Shown: one piece after another, positions 15,436-23,939 of the stretch
Layout: each line of letters begins with the position of its first letter
Position numbering within the stretch: position 1 is the stretch's first letter
Assembly (NCBI RefSeq): GCF_003206715.1
Contig: NZ_PZJU01000075.1
Location: 1 to 32,496 of the forward strand
DNA from: Salinicola peritrichatus
GTDB lineage: Bacteria; Pseudomonadota; Gammaproteobacteria; Pseudomonadales; Halomonadaceae
DNA: 32,496 nucleotides
Direction of reading: 5' to 3'
Position numbers and translations under genes: made by a program
The notes under the pieces: generated by a model
The model's input: the letters and a program-made list of their open reading frames with translations, nothing else
What the model was told of the DNA's origin: nothing
The model's database searches: none

Positions 15436-16203
15436 ATGTTCGAAGTCCAATCGGCGAGCTTCGAGATCGCGGGCCAGACACTACTCTCCCCCATCGATTT
15501 CACCTTCGGTGAAGGCCGGATCTACGGCCTGATCGGACACAACGGTTCCGGCAAGTCTACGCTGTTGAAGCTGCTCGCCCAGCAGCAGCCGGTCAGTCAC
15601 GGCAGCATCCGGCTCGACGGTCGCCCATTGGAACAGTGGAAACCGCGCGAGTTCGCCCGCCACGTCGCCTATCTGCCGCAGCATTTGCCCAGCGCCGAAA
15701 ACCTCACCTGCCGCGAGCTGATCGGTTTCGGCCGCTATCCGTGGCACGGCCTGCTGGGCCGGCTCAATCGCCACGATCACCAGCAGATCGAGCGCGCCAT
15801 CGCCCTGACCCATACCGAAGCCTTCGCCGACCGCCTGGTCGATACGCTTTCCGGTGGCGAGCGCCAGCGGGTGTGGCTGGCCATGCTGCTGGCCCAGGGC
15901 AGCCGCTATCTGCTGCTGGACGAACCGTTGGCGGCGCTGGATATCGCCCATCAGGTGGAAGTCCTCGCGCTGGTACGCAAACTCTGCCACGAGCTGGGTC
16001 TCGGCGTGATCATCGTGCTGCACGATGTCAATATGGCTGCCCGTTACTGCGACCATCTGGTCGCGCTGCACAGCGGCAGACTGCTCGCCGAAGGTCCGCC
16101 CGCCAGCATGATGAGCGATACCACGCTGGAAGCCATCTACGGTATCCCCATGCGGGTCATGAACCATCCCGCCGACGAGTGCCCCATCGCCGTGCTGCAG
16201 TGA
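15436..16203 (+). CDS. Iron-siderophore ABC importer ATPase (FhuC/FecE-like)
   Basis: Cytoplasmic ATPase subunit of a FecCD-type iron-siderophore importer, 255 residues from the ATG at 15436. An in-frame ATG at 15403 would add 11 residues but has no visible ribosome site, while GAGG lies before 15436. The Walker A site is GHNGSGKS (34-41), the ABC signature is LSGGERQR (about 139), Walker B is YLLLDEPLAALD (about 157-168), and the switch His is in IIVLHDVNMAARYCDH. The last is characteristic of FhuC/FecE/BtuD ATPases. No permease or binding protein lies beside it; the matching FhuD- and FhuB-like genes start about 7.7 kb further right. It probably powers that importer. Confidence 0.92.
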   Translation: MFEVQSASFEIAGQTLLSPIDFTFGEGRIYGLIGHNGSGKSTLLKLLAQQQPVSHGSIRLDGRPLEQWKPREFARHVAYLPQHLPSAENLTCRELIGFGRYPWHGLLGRLNRHDHQQIERAIALTHTEAFADRLVDTLSGGERQRVWLAMLLAQGSRYLLLDEPLAALDIAHQVEVLALVRKLCHELGLGVIIVLHDVNMAARYCDHLVALHSGRLLAEGPPASMMSDTTLEAIYGIPMRVMNHPADECPIAVLQ

Positions 16204-16299
16204 TTTCGTCGTCGCGTCCCGCCGGCGAGAGGCATAGCGTTGCCGCATGTGGCTTGCCTATCGTCGATAGCACTGGACGCTCGGGTTCAGAGTCAGGAT

Positions 16300-16312
16300 G
16301 CTAACGATTAGC
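16300..16312. promoter_or_regulatory. Small palindrome before the MFS exporter gene
   Basis: GCTAA-CGA-TTAGC is a perfect 5-bp inverted repeat 55-67 bp upstream of the exporter start, in a 163-bp intergenic stretch that otherwise shows nothing clear. It is placed like an operator, but it matches no regulator I can name and does not fit the Fur consensus. Confidence 0.3.
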
Positions 16313-16366
16313 GCCGAGTCGATGTAAAAGGCGCAATCCGATCCGCCTCCTGTCCGCGAGCTTGTC

Positions 16367-18139
16367 ATGCTGCAACCCGTTTCCCGCCAGAGTGATCTGA
16401 CCCTCGAATCCGAACAGACGCCGCCACGCCCGGCGGACGTCAGCACCTTCGCGCCCCTGGGGGTGCCCGCCTTCCGCATGATCTGGATTGCCAACCTGTT
16501 CGCCAACCTCGGCGTATGGGCGCAGTCGGTCGCGGCGGCCTGGGTGGTGACCTCGAACGACGGCGGCGCGGTGCTGGTGGCGATGATCCAGGTCGCCGCC
16601 GCCCTGCCGCTGGTGCTGATGTCGATCGTCACCGGCGTCATCGCGGACAACTACGATCGGCGCAAGGTGATGCTGTTCGGCTTGAGCATCGAAGTTCTGG
16701 GCGGCGCCTTCATCACCCTGGTGGCGTTCTTGAATCTGCTCAGCCCGCTCCTGCTGATCGCTTCGATATTCTGCGTGTCCATCGGCGCCGCGATCACCAC
16801 CCCGGCATGGCAGGCGGCGGTCAACGAACAGGTGCCGCGCAACCTGGTCAGCAGCGCGGTACTGCTCAACAGCGTCAACTACAACGCCGCTCGCGCCATC
16901 GGCCCGGCGATCGGCGGCCTGCTGCTCGCCGCCGTCGGCCCGGCATGGATCTTCCTGCTCAACGTGATCTGTTTCTGCGGCCTGATCACGGCATTGTGGC
17001 GTTGGCGCCGGGCGGTACTGCCGAAATCGCTGCCGCCGGAGCGAATCTGGGAAGGCGTCAAGGCGGCGCTGCATTTCGTGCAGTATTCCAGCGTGACCCG
17101 ACTGGTGATGCTGCGCTCGTTCATCTTCGGCATCTCCGCCAGCGCCATCTGGGCACTGCTGCCGCTGCTGGCACACCAGCATCCCAGCGGTAGCGCCTCG
17201 CTCTACGGCTACATGCTCGGCGGCCTGGGAATCGGCGCCATCGCCGGCAGTACGCTGGTCAATCGCGCTCGCCAGCGACTCGGCAGCAGCCGCCTGATCA
17301 GCATCGCCGCCATGGTGCTGGGGCTGGTGATGCTGACGCTCGGCGGGCTCGACACGCTGTGGATGCTGTTTCCGGCATTGATCATCGGCGGTAGCTGCTG
17401 GATCGCCGCCGTGGCGTCCTACAACTCCTCGGTGCAGATCCTGGTGCCGGACTGGGTCAAGGCGCGCGCCCTGGCGCTCTATCAGACGGCGCTCTATGCC
17501 GGCCTGACGCTGGGCTCGCTGCTGTGGGGTCAGTTGGCCGACGGCCTCGGCGTGCAGATGGCGCTGCTGCTCGCCGGCGCCCTGCTGCTCGTCTCCGCGC
17601 TGCTGCTGTTGCCGTCCAGGCTGCCGGACCTGGACGCCAGCGGCCTGGTGGAAGCGCCCGAGGCGCACACCGAAAACCCCGACTTCGATTTCGACCCGGC
17701 GCGCGGCTCGGTCATGGTGACCATCGAATACCGCATCGACACCGAGCATCTGCGGGAATTCGCCCGCGCCGTGCGCCCGTTGCGCAAGCTGCGCCTGCGC
17801 AACGGCGCCAAGCGCTGGTCGCTCTACCGCGACGTGGTCGATCGCGAGCTGTGGCAGGAAGTCTTCCTCGTGCCCAACTGGCTGCAGCACTTGCGCATGC
17901 TCGACCGCCTGACCCTGGCCGACCGCGCGATCATCGACCGGGTGACCGCGCTGCACGGCGGAACCGAACCGCCACGCGTCCGCCATGGTGTCAGCTATCG
18001 CTCCTCGCGCCATGCCCAGCCCGCGCTGATCCCCAACCAGACCGAGCCGCCGGCGGAAACACCGCCGCCGGCTCGTTCCCTCGATTCCAAGGCTTCCAGT
18101 CTCGACCTGAACCATCGCCGTGCCAAGGAGAACCCATGA
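16367..18139 (+). CDS. EntS-type MFS exporter with C-terminal ABM-like domain
   Basis: Inner-membrane major-facilitator transporter of 590 residues, probably a siderophore exporter like EntS or DfoS. The 12-helix transporter part covers about 30-425. It carries the loop-2 motif DNYDRRKVMLFGL, and the ARAIGPAIGGLLLAAVGPAWIF and VLLNSVNYNAARAIGP segments typical of the DHA3/MFS_3 group. After about residue 445 comes a soluble cytoplasmic domain (VMVTIEYRIDTEHLREFARAV to HGVSYRSSRHAQPAL, about 447-545). It resembles the dimeric alpha-beta barrel of antibiotic-biosynthesis-monooxygenase proteins, a fusion known in some MFS_3 members. A proline-rich tail follows. The stop codon overlaps the RecQ start (ATGA), so the two genes are translationally coupled. 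Substrate is inferred from the neighbouring pathway. Confidence 0.85.
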   Translation: MLQPVSRQSDLTLESEQTPPRPADVSTFAPLGVPAFRMIWIANLFANLGVWAQSVAAAWVVTSNDGGAVLVAMIQVAAALPLVLMSIVTGVIADNYDRRKVMLFGLSIEVLGGAFITLVAFLNLLSPLLLIASIFCVSIGAAITTPAWQAAVNEQVPRNLVSSAVLLNSVNYNAARAIGPAIGGLLLAAVGPAWIFLLNVICFCGLITALWRWRRAVLPKSLPPERIWEGVKAALHFVQYSSVTRLVMLRSFIFGISASAIWALLPLLAHQHPSGSASLYGYMLGGLGIGAIAGSTLVNRARQRLGSSRLISIAAMVLGLVMLTLGGLDTLWMLFPALIIGGSCWIAAVASYNSSVQILVPDWVKARALALYQTALYAGLTLGSLLWGQLADGLGVQMALLLAGALLLVSALLLLPSRLPDLDASGLVEAPEAHTENPDFDFDPARGSVMVTIEYRIDTEHLREFARAVRPLRKLRLRNGAKRWSLYRDVVDRELWQEVFLVPNWLQHLRMLDRLTLADRAIIDRVTALHGGTEPPRVRHGVSYRSSRHAQPALIPNQTEPPAETPPPARSLDSKASSLDLNHRRAKENP

Positions 18140-20151
18140 CGGACATCACCGCCGCCCGGCAGACGTTGCGCCATGTGTTCGGTTTCGACGACTTTCGCGG
18201 CGGCCAGGGCGCGGTCGTCGAGCGGGTGATCGCCGGCCGCTCGACCGCTGCCATCTTCGCCACCGGCGCCGGCAAATCGCTCTGTTATCAACTGCCGGCG
18301 CTGCATCTGCCGCATCTGACGCTGGTCGTCTCGCCGTTGCTGGCGTTGATGCAGGATCAGCTCGCGTTCCTGCAGCGCCACGACGTGGCCGCCGCCAGCA
18401 TCGACTCGACCCAGGATCGCGACACCACCCGCGAGATCATGGAGCGCGCGCGCCGCGGCGAACTGAAGATCCTGATGGTCTCGGTGGAGCGCCTCAAGAA
18501 CGAACGTTTTCGCCATTTCCTGCGCCAGGTCGCCATCTCGCTGCTGGTGGTCGACGAAGCCCACTGCATCTCGGAATGGGGCCACAACTTTCGCCCTGAC
18601 TATCTCAAGCTGCCGGATTATCAGCGGGAATTCGCCATTCCCCAGGCACTGCTGCTGACGGCCACCGCGACGCCGGCGGTGATCGCCGACATGCGCGAGA
18701 AGTTCGCCATTGCCGAAACCGACGTCATTACCACCGGCTTCTACCGTCCCAACCTGGAGCTGCTGGTACGCCCGGTGCCGGCCAGCGAACGCGTGGCGGC
18801 ATTGATAGACTGGCTCGCGCCGCAGCAGCAACCCGGCGCCGAGGCGTCGACGATCGTCTACGTCACCCTGCAGCAGACGGCGGAAACGGTGGCCAAGGCA
18901 CTCGCCAACCAGGGGCTGTCGGCGCGCGCCTACCATGCCGGGCTCGACAGCGAGACGCGCGAGGCGATCCAGCACGGCTTCATGCGCGGCGAGATTCCCT
19001 GCATCGTGGCGACCATCGCCTTCGGCATGGGCATCGACAAGGGCGACATCCGCAACGTGGTGCACTTCGATCTACCCAAGTCGATCGAGAACTACAGCCA
19101 GGAGATTGGGCGCGCCGGCCGCGACGGCCTGCCTTCGCGCTGTCTGACGCTGGCCGGTCGCGATGGCCTGCGCGTGCTGGAGAACTTCGTCTACGGCGAC
19201 ACTCCGGAACGCGAGGGCATTCGCCACGTGCTCGAGGAGATCGCCGCGGCGGGACGCCAGCCGGACCGCCAATGGGCGGTGCTGCTCAACACGCTCTCCC
19301 GCGACAGCAACGTGCGCCTGCTACCGCTGAAGACGTTGCTGGTGCATCTCGAAATGCAAGGCGTGATCGCCCCGCGCTACGCCTTCCTGGCGGATTACCG
19401 GCTGCGCTACGTGGAAGACCCCGACGCGCTGATCGCCCGCTTCGAGGGCGAACGGGCCGAATTCGTGCGACTCATCGTCGACAACGTTCCCGTGGCGCGC
19501 ACCTGGGGCACGGTGGATTTCGAGCGTCTCTACCGCGCCGGCGTGGATGCAGAAATCAATGCCTCGCGCTCACGCCTCATCACCGCATTGGAATATTTCC
19601 AGGACAAAGGCTGGGTCGTGCTCGAGGGCAAGCGCATGACCGATGTCTACGAGGTCCGCCGGCCCGGGTTCGATGTCGACGCGCTGACCGACGAGCTGTA
19701 CGCGGCGTGCCAGGTGCGTGAACGCGCCGAGATCGGGCGGCTTCATGACATGCTCGCGCTGTTCGAATCCGAGACCTGTTTGACGTACCGCCTGGCGGCT
19801 TATTTCGGCGACGACACCATCGGAATGAACCCAAAATGCGGGCACTGCTCGGTCTGCCATGGCCGGATCGCACACTTGCCCGACGCCCCACCACTGCCAC
19901 CGCTGACGGATGCCGATTTCATCCGCGATGCCTTGCCGTTTATCGAACGCCATCGGGAGCAACTCGGCAGCGAACCCGGCGCCCAGCGCATCACCCACTT
20001 TCTGTGCGGCCTGCCGATGCCGGTATTCACGCCGCTCAAGGCGCGCCAGCTATCGGGCTTCGGAGCTTATGAGCAGCGCCCTTATGCCGAAGTCAAACGA
20101 TGGGTCGAGACCATAGCGAAGGTGCATGGTCCCGACGTGTCACAACCATGA
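18136..20151 (+). CDS. RecQ-family ATP-dependent DNA helicase
   Basis: Superfamily 2 3'-5' DNA helicase of 671 residues. Motif 0 is FRGGQ; Walker A is TGAGKS (43-48) with Lys47; motif II is DEAH (140-143) followed by CISEWGHNFRP; motif VI is QEIGRAGRDG. The RecQ zinc site is complete with Cys548, Cys568, Cys571 and Cys574, followed by a winged-helix-like region. The last 90 residues do not look like a classical HRDC domain. The start at 18136 has AAGGAG six bases before and overlaps the exporter stop. The frame stays open far upstream inside the exporter gene, but that part is a shadow. Coupling of a RecQ paralogue to a siderophore exporter is unusual. It may be a second RecQ of the cell; a housekeeping role cannot be excluded. 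Confidence 0.92.
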   Translation: MTDITAARQTLRHVFGFDDFRGGQGAVVERVIAGRSTAAIFATGAGKSLCYQLPALHLPHLTLVVSPLLALMQDQLAFLQRHDVAAASIDSTQDRDTTREIMERARRGELKILMVSVERLKNERFRHFLRQVAISLLVVDEAHCISEWGHNFRPDYLKLPDYQREFAIPQALLLTATATPAVIADMREKFAIAETDVITTGFYRPNLELLVRPVPASERVAALIDWLAPQQQPGAEASTIVYVTLQQTAETVAKALANQGLSARAYHAGLDSETREAIQHGFMRGEIPCIVATIAFGMGIDKGDIRNVVHFDLPKSIENYSQEIGRAGRDGLPSRCLTLAGRDGLRVLENFVYGDTPEREGIRHVLEEIAAAGRQPDRQWAVLLNTLSRDSNVRLLPLKTLLVHLEMQGVIAPRYAFLADYRLRYVEDPDALIARFEGERAEFVRLIVDNVPVARTWGTVDFERLYRAGVDAEINASRSRLITALEYFQDKGWVVLEGKRMTDVYEVRRPGFDVDALTDELYAACQVRERAEIGRLHDMLALFESETCLTYRLAAYFGDDTIGMNPKCGHCSVCHGRIAHLPDAPPLPPLTDADFIRDALPFIERHREQLGSEPGAQRITHFLCGLPMPVFTPLKARQLSGFGAYEQRPYAEVKRWVETIAKVHGPDVSQP

Positions 20152-20197
20152 AGTGTCATATCACGATAGAGAAAACGGGCAGGACCGGCATCCGCTG

Positions 20198-21235
20198 TCA
20201 GGCACTGATCAGCACCTTCATGGTCTTTTCGCGCGCGGCGTTGGCAAAGACTTCATAGGCATCGAGAATATCGTCCAGCTTGAAACGATGGGTAATCAAC
20301 TGGGCCGGATCGACCTTGCCCGACTGCAGGATATTCAACAGCATCGGCGTGGTATTGGTGTTCACCAGCCCCATCGAGATGTTGATGTTCTTTATCCAAA
20401 GCTCTTCGATGTGGAGTTCGACCGGCTTGCCGTGCACGCCCACGTTGGCGATCGAACCACCGGCGGAGACGATCTTCTGGCAGGTATCGAAGGTCGCCGG
20501 CACGCCGACCGCTTCGATGGCCACGTCGACGCCCCGGCCGTCGGTCAGCTTCATGATCTCGCTCACGACGTCGTCTTTGCCGACCTGGAAAGTGTGGGTC
20601 GCACCAAACTTCACGGCGCTGGCCAGCCGGTTCTCGTCCATGTCGACCATGATGATGCGACCCGGCGAATGGAATTGCGCGGTCAGCAGGACCGACATGC
20701 CCACCGGACCGGCACCGACGATGGCGATAGTGTCTCCGGGCTTCACGTGGCCGTACTGCACGCCGATCTCGAAGCCGGTCGGCATGATGTCCGACAGCAT
20801 CACCAGCGCGTCTTCGTCGGCGTCTGCGGGGATCGGATACAGCGAGTTGTCGGCATGGGGAATGCGGACGTATTCGGCCTGGGTGCCGTCGATCAGGTGA
20901 CCGAGAATCCAGCCTCCGTCCTCACAGTGGGCATACAACTGCCGCTTGCAGTTGGAACAGGCGCCACAGGAGGTCACGCAGGAAATCAGGACATGATCGC
21001 CCTTGTTGAAATTCTTCACCGCATCGCCGACCTCTTCGACGATGCCGACACCTTCATGACCGAGCGTCAGTCCCTCGGGCACTTCCGGCGTATCACCCTT
21101 GAGGATGTGCAGGTCGGTGCCGCAGATCGTCGTCTTGGTGATCTTGACGATAACATCGGTCGGCTTTTGCAGCGTAGGCTTCGGTTTTTCGATCCAGCCT
21201 TTCTGACCCGGGCCCTGAAAGACAAGCGCTTTCAT
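20198..21235 (-). CDS. Zinc-dependent alcohol dehydrogenase
   Basis: Cytoplasmic NAD(P)-dependent medium-chain dehydrogenase of 345 residues. Catalytic zinc ligands appear as Cys38 (TICGTD) and His60-Glu61 (GHEGVG). The structural zinc lobe is complete with Cys90, Cys93, Cys96 and Cys104 (CGACSNC and YAHC). The nucleotide fold shows VGAGPVGMS. The sequence style (MKALVFQGPGQKGWIEKPKP, IMPTGFEIGVQYG) fits the bacterial class related to isopropanol/butanediol-type dehydrogenases; the substrate is not fixed by sequence. The start at 21235 is chosen because a very strong GGGGGGAG lies before it; the frame is open to a start 144 bp further out. It faces RecQ end to end with 46 bp between and does not obviously belong to the iron locus. 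Confidence 0.92.
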   Translation of the reverse strand: MKALVFQGPGQKGWIEKPKPTLQKPTDVIVKITKTTICGTDLHILKGDTPEVPEGLTLGHEGVGIVEEVGDAVKNFNKGDHVLISCVTSCGACSNCKRQLYAHCEDGGWILGHLIDGTQAEYVRIPHADNSLYPIPADADEDALVMLSDIMPTGFEIGVQYGHVKPGDTIAIVGAGPVGMSVLLTAQFHSPGRIIMVDMDENRLASAVKFGATHTFQVGKDDVVSEIMKLTDGRGVDVAIEAVGVPATFDTCQKIVSAGGSIANVGVHGKPVELHIEELWIKNINISMGLVNTNTTPMLLNILQSGKVDPAQLITHRFKLDDILDAYEVFANAAREKTMKVLISA

Positions 21236-21550
21236 TGTGCTCCCCCCTTCCATTCGACGCTTCCCAGACAGACGGCCCATCCGCCCCTGGTTGATTGCAG
21301 AATAGTTCGCCGCCGCCCCACTCGGAAGGTGAGATGACGTGGCACTTTGCCGCGCCACGAATCGAATTCTCACCGCCATGACTAGCCGAGGCTTCCAGCT
21401 CCATGCCTAAACCTGCCAGCCGAAACTGGCGTAGAGCCGTTGGATGTGCCTGGTCGGATGTCCGACCTGCAGTGGGCAGGTTGTCGAATTGGACGAACGC
21501 TGGGTACCTGCGGTTGCGTTGGGATGAGAAGTCGGGCATCCTCAATCGCG

Positions 21551-21577
21551 AATAACAATAATTATCATTCATATACT
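21551..21577 (+). promoter_or_regulatory. Fur box before the broken receptor operon
   Basis: AATAACAATAATTATCATTC (21551-21570) contains overlapping GATAAT-like hexamers in both directions, including ATTATC, the exact complement of GATAAT. TATACT at 21572-21577 is a possible -10 box immediately next to it. The site lies 32 bp before the receptor start. The flanking 220 bp between the dehydrogenase and this operon hold no other clear feature. Confidence 0.65.
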
Positions 21578-21601
21578 AAAAATCAATCTAACGGGCTCTT
21601 C

Positions 21602-23820
21602 ATGGGAAATCGACGATTGCCACTTCCTCCTTTGCGCCGGCGACTACTGAGCATTGCCATCGCCAACGTCTGCACCACGCTTGTCGCCATACCCGCTACC
21701 ACACTAGCCCAGGACACCACGACACAGTCATCGCCTTCGGATAGCGACGAACGTTCGACTGCCCTCCCCACATTCACGATAACGGACGAGGCCATGCTCG
21801 ACTCAACGACCGAAGGCACCGATTCCTTTACCGCCCAGCGCACGACCATCGGGCTGGCCGAAAAGGAGATCAAGGAGATCCCGCAGTCGGTCAGTGTGTT
21901 GACCCGCGAGCGACTCGACGACCAGAACCTGACCTCGCTCAAAGAAGCAATGGAACATACTACCGGTGTCTCGGTGCAATCCTACGGCCCCAACCAATAC
22001 CAGTTGCGCTCTCGCGGCTACGACATTGACTCGATGATGCTCGATGGGAGCCGTGTCGAGGCACCCTCGGCGGCGCTCTCCAACAGCGGACTCTACGACA
22101 CCGCGCTTTACGACCGTATCGAGGTCATGCGTGGCCCACCGGCATTCTCAAGGGCAGCGGCGAGCCCAGTGGCACCATCAATCTGGTACGCAAACGCGCG
22201 CAACGCGATTTCGGCCTCGACATGTCGCTGTCGGGGGGCAGTTGGGACCACTACCGCAGCACGCTCGACGTCACCGGTCCGCTGAACAAGAGCGGCAGTC
22301 TGCGTGGGCGTGTGGTGGGCGTCTACGAAGACCAGGATTCGTTCGTCGACAAAGTGTACGCCAGAGACTACATCGGCTACGGCACGCTGGAATACGATTT
22401 TACGCCGGACACCACACTGTCGGCCGGTATCTCTCGGCAGGTCGGCCATTCGCGGCCTTACTCGGGCCTGCCCGTATCCAGCGATGGCGACCTCTTCGAT
22501 GTCGACCGTTCGACCTATCTCGGCTCGGACTGGGATAGCTCCCATTCGGACGCCACCCGATACTTCGCCGAGTTGGAGCATCATCTCGATAATGGGGGTA
22601 TTTTTACGATCAAGGCCAACCAGATCGAGACGTACCGCATGAACAAGACCAGCAGTGAGAGCGCCCTGGTTCTTGACGAAAATACCGGCGCGATTGCAAC
22701 TCGTAACAATAAATGGAGTGATGAATCGAAGAGTAAGTCGCTGGATACAAGACTGACCACACCTTTCTCGCTGTTGGGCGCTGAACACAGCGCGACGCTA
22801 GGGGCCAGCTACTACAAGACCGAAGATCGCACCCCTTACGCTTACGGCGCAGGAAACTACCTGGGCCAGTACTCGCTGCAAAACCTCTACGACCCCGTCG
22901 ACCTGCCCGAACCCGAAGACTTCGACCTGTTTCCCGGCTGGGTGAGTTCCGACCTTCGCCAGAAGAGCATTTACGGCCAGACCGACTTGAACATTACGCC
23001 GCGTTTCACTTTCGTTGCCGGCGGCCGCGTCGACTGGTACGAGATTGATTCCAGCAGGTATGAAGAGGGTTCCGGCGGAGCCAACGACCATGACACGGGG
23101 CGCGAGTTCGTACCTTATGCCGGTGTGATATACCGATTGACGCCAAGCATCAATCTCTACACCAGTTATACGGAGATATTCCAACCGCAGACCGAACAGA
23201 CCGTCGACGGCGATCTGCTCAAACCTCGCACCGGCAAGCAGGTCGAGGCTGGTATAAAGGGCGGCTCCCCCAACGGTTCATTCAATTGGCATCTTGCAGT
23301 CTTCAAGATCAAGGACAAGGATCGTGCCTATGCGGATGCGGATAACATCGGTTATTACGTCGCCATTGGCGAGAGTCAAAGCAAGGGCTTCGAGGCGGAA
23401 ATCTCCGGCAGTCCGCTACCACGTTGGGATCTTGCCGCTGGCTATACCTACACCGATGTCGATTACAAGGATGACCTGGACACCGCCACGATCCCGGTCA
23501 TTTACGATCCACGCCACGCCTTCAACCTGTAGACACGCTATCGTTTCTCCGACGACATCGACCATGGCTGGCAAGTCGGCGGTGGCGTCGATGTAGTCAG
23601 CCGAACCTATGCCGACGACGGCGATACCCAGTGGATCCAGGGTGGGTATACCCTGCTATCGGCCAAGCTCGGTTATCGCTTCAACCGCCATTTCGATGTG
23701 AGTCTCAACGGCAACAACCTGACCGACAAGAAATACTACGCCACCGTCCGGGGAAGTTCCCGTCACAACTATTATGGCGAGCCTAGAAACGTCACCCTGA
23801 CCATGAATTACAGCTATTGA
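21602..23820 (+). pseudogene. Broken TonB-dependent receptor (FhuE/FpvA type)
   Basis: Former outer-membrane ferric-siderophore receptor of about 740 residues, now split by two lesions. It begins MGNRRLPLPPLRRRLLSIAI with a signal peptide ending near TTLAQ, and shows the FhuE/FpvA-type opening LPTFTITDEA and EIPQSVSVLTRERLDDQNL. At 22133-22145 the plug motif reads RGPP then leaves frame; one missing base would restore RGP-x-GILKGSGEPSGTINLV. The frame then runs correctly to a TAG at 23530-23532 (FNL-stop-TRYRFSDD), where Trp (TGG) is expected. In the same frame the barrel end continues after the stop (SLNGNNLTDKKYYATVRGS, ending MNYSY) to a TGA at 23818. Two independent changes argue against a single sequencing error. 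No working receptor should be made. Confidence 0.9.
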
Positions 23821-23834
23821 GGGATCGTCAGGCT

Positions 23835-23939
23835 ATGCCACTCGATCCCGATATCGCCTACTTTCTCGACATCATCGGTTCCTCCGACATCGAGTGGACA
23901 TTGTTCGCTTATCGAATCTCCGGCCAGGAAACACCGTGA
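23835..23939 (+). CDS. Possible 34-residue ORF coupled to the binding-protein gene
   Basis: A 34-codon frame starts at an ATG 15 bp after the receptor remnant (MPLDPDIAYFLDIIG...SGQETP). Its TGA overlaps the GTG start of the FhuD-like gene (GTGA at 23936-23939). A weak CAGG precedes the ATG. The sequence is acidic and aromatic and not obviously a fragment of a known domain; I do not recognise it. It could be a genuine small protein, a leader that couples translation to the next gene, or a chance frame. Confidence 0.35.
   Translation: MPLDPDIAYFLDIIGSSDIEWTLFAYRISGQETP

Noticed and set aside
16301-18115. 604-codon open frame antisense to the MFS exporter
   Set aside because: Very rich in Gln, Arg, His and Asp without domain order; the opposite strand has a clear transporter. 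Typical GC-rich shadow.
17524-18135. RecQ start far upstream inside the exporter gene
   Set aside because: The upstream part is Arg/Ala/Pro-rich shadow sequence; the ATG at 18136 has a strong ribosome site and gives the normal RecQ N-terminus.
22130-22150. Programmed frameshift in the receptor gene
   Set aside because: No slippery heptamer or downstream structure is evident, and a second lesion (amber codon) in the same gene makes decay more likely.
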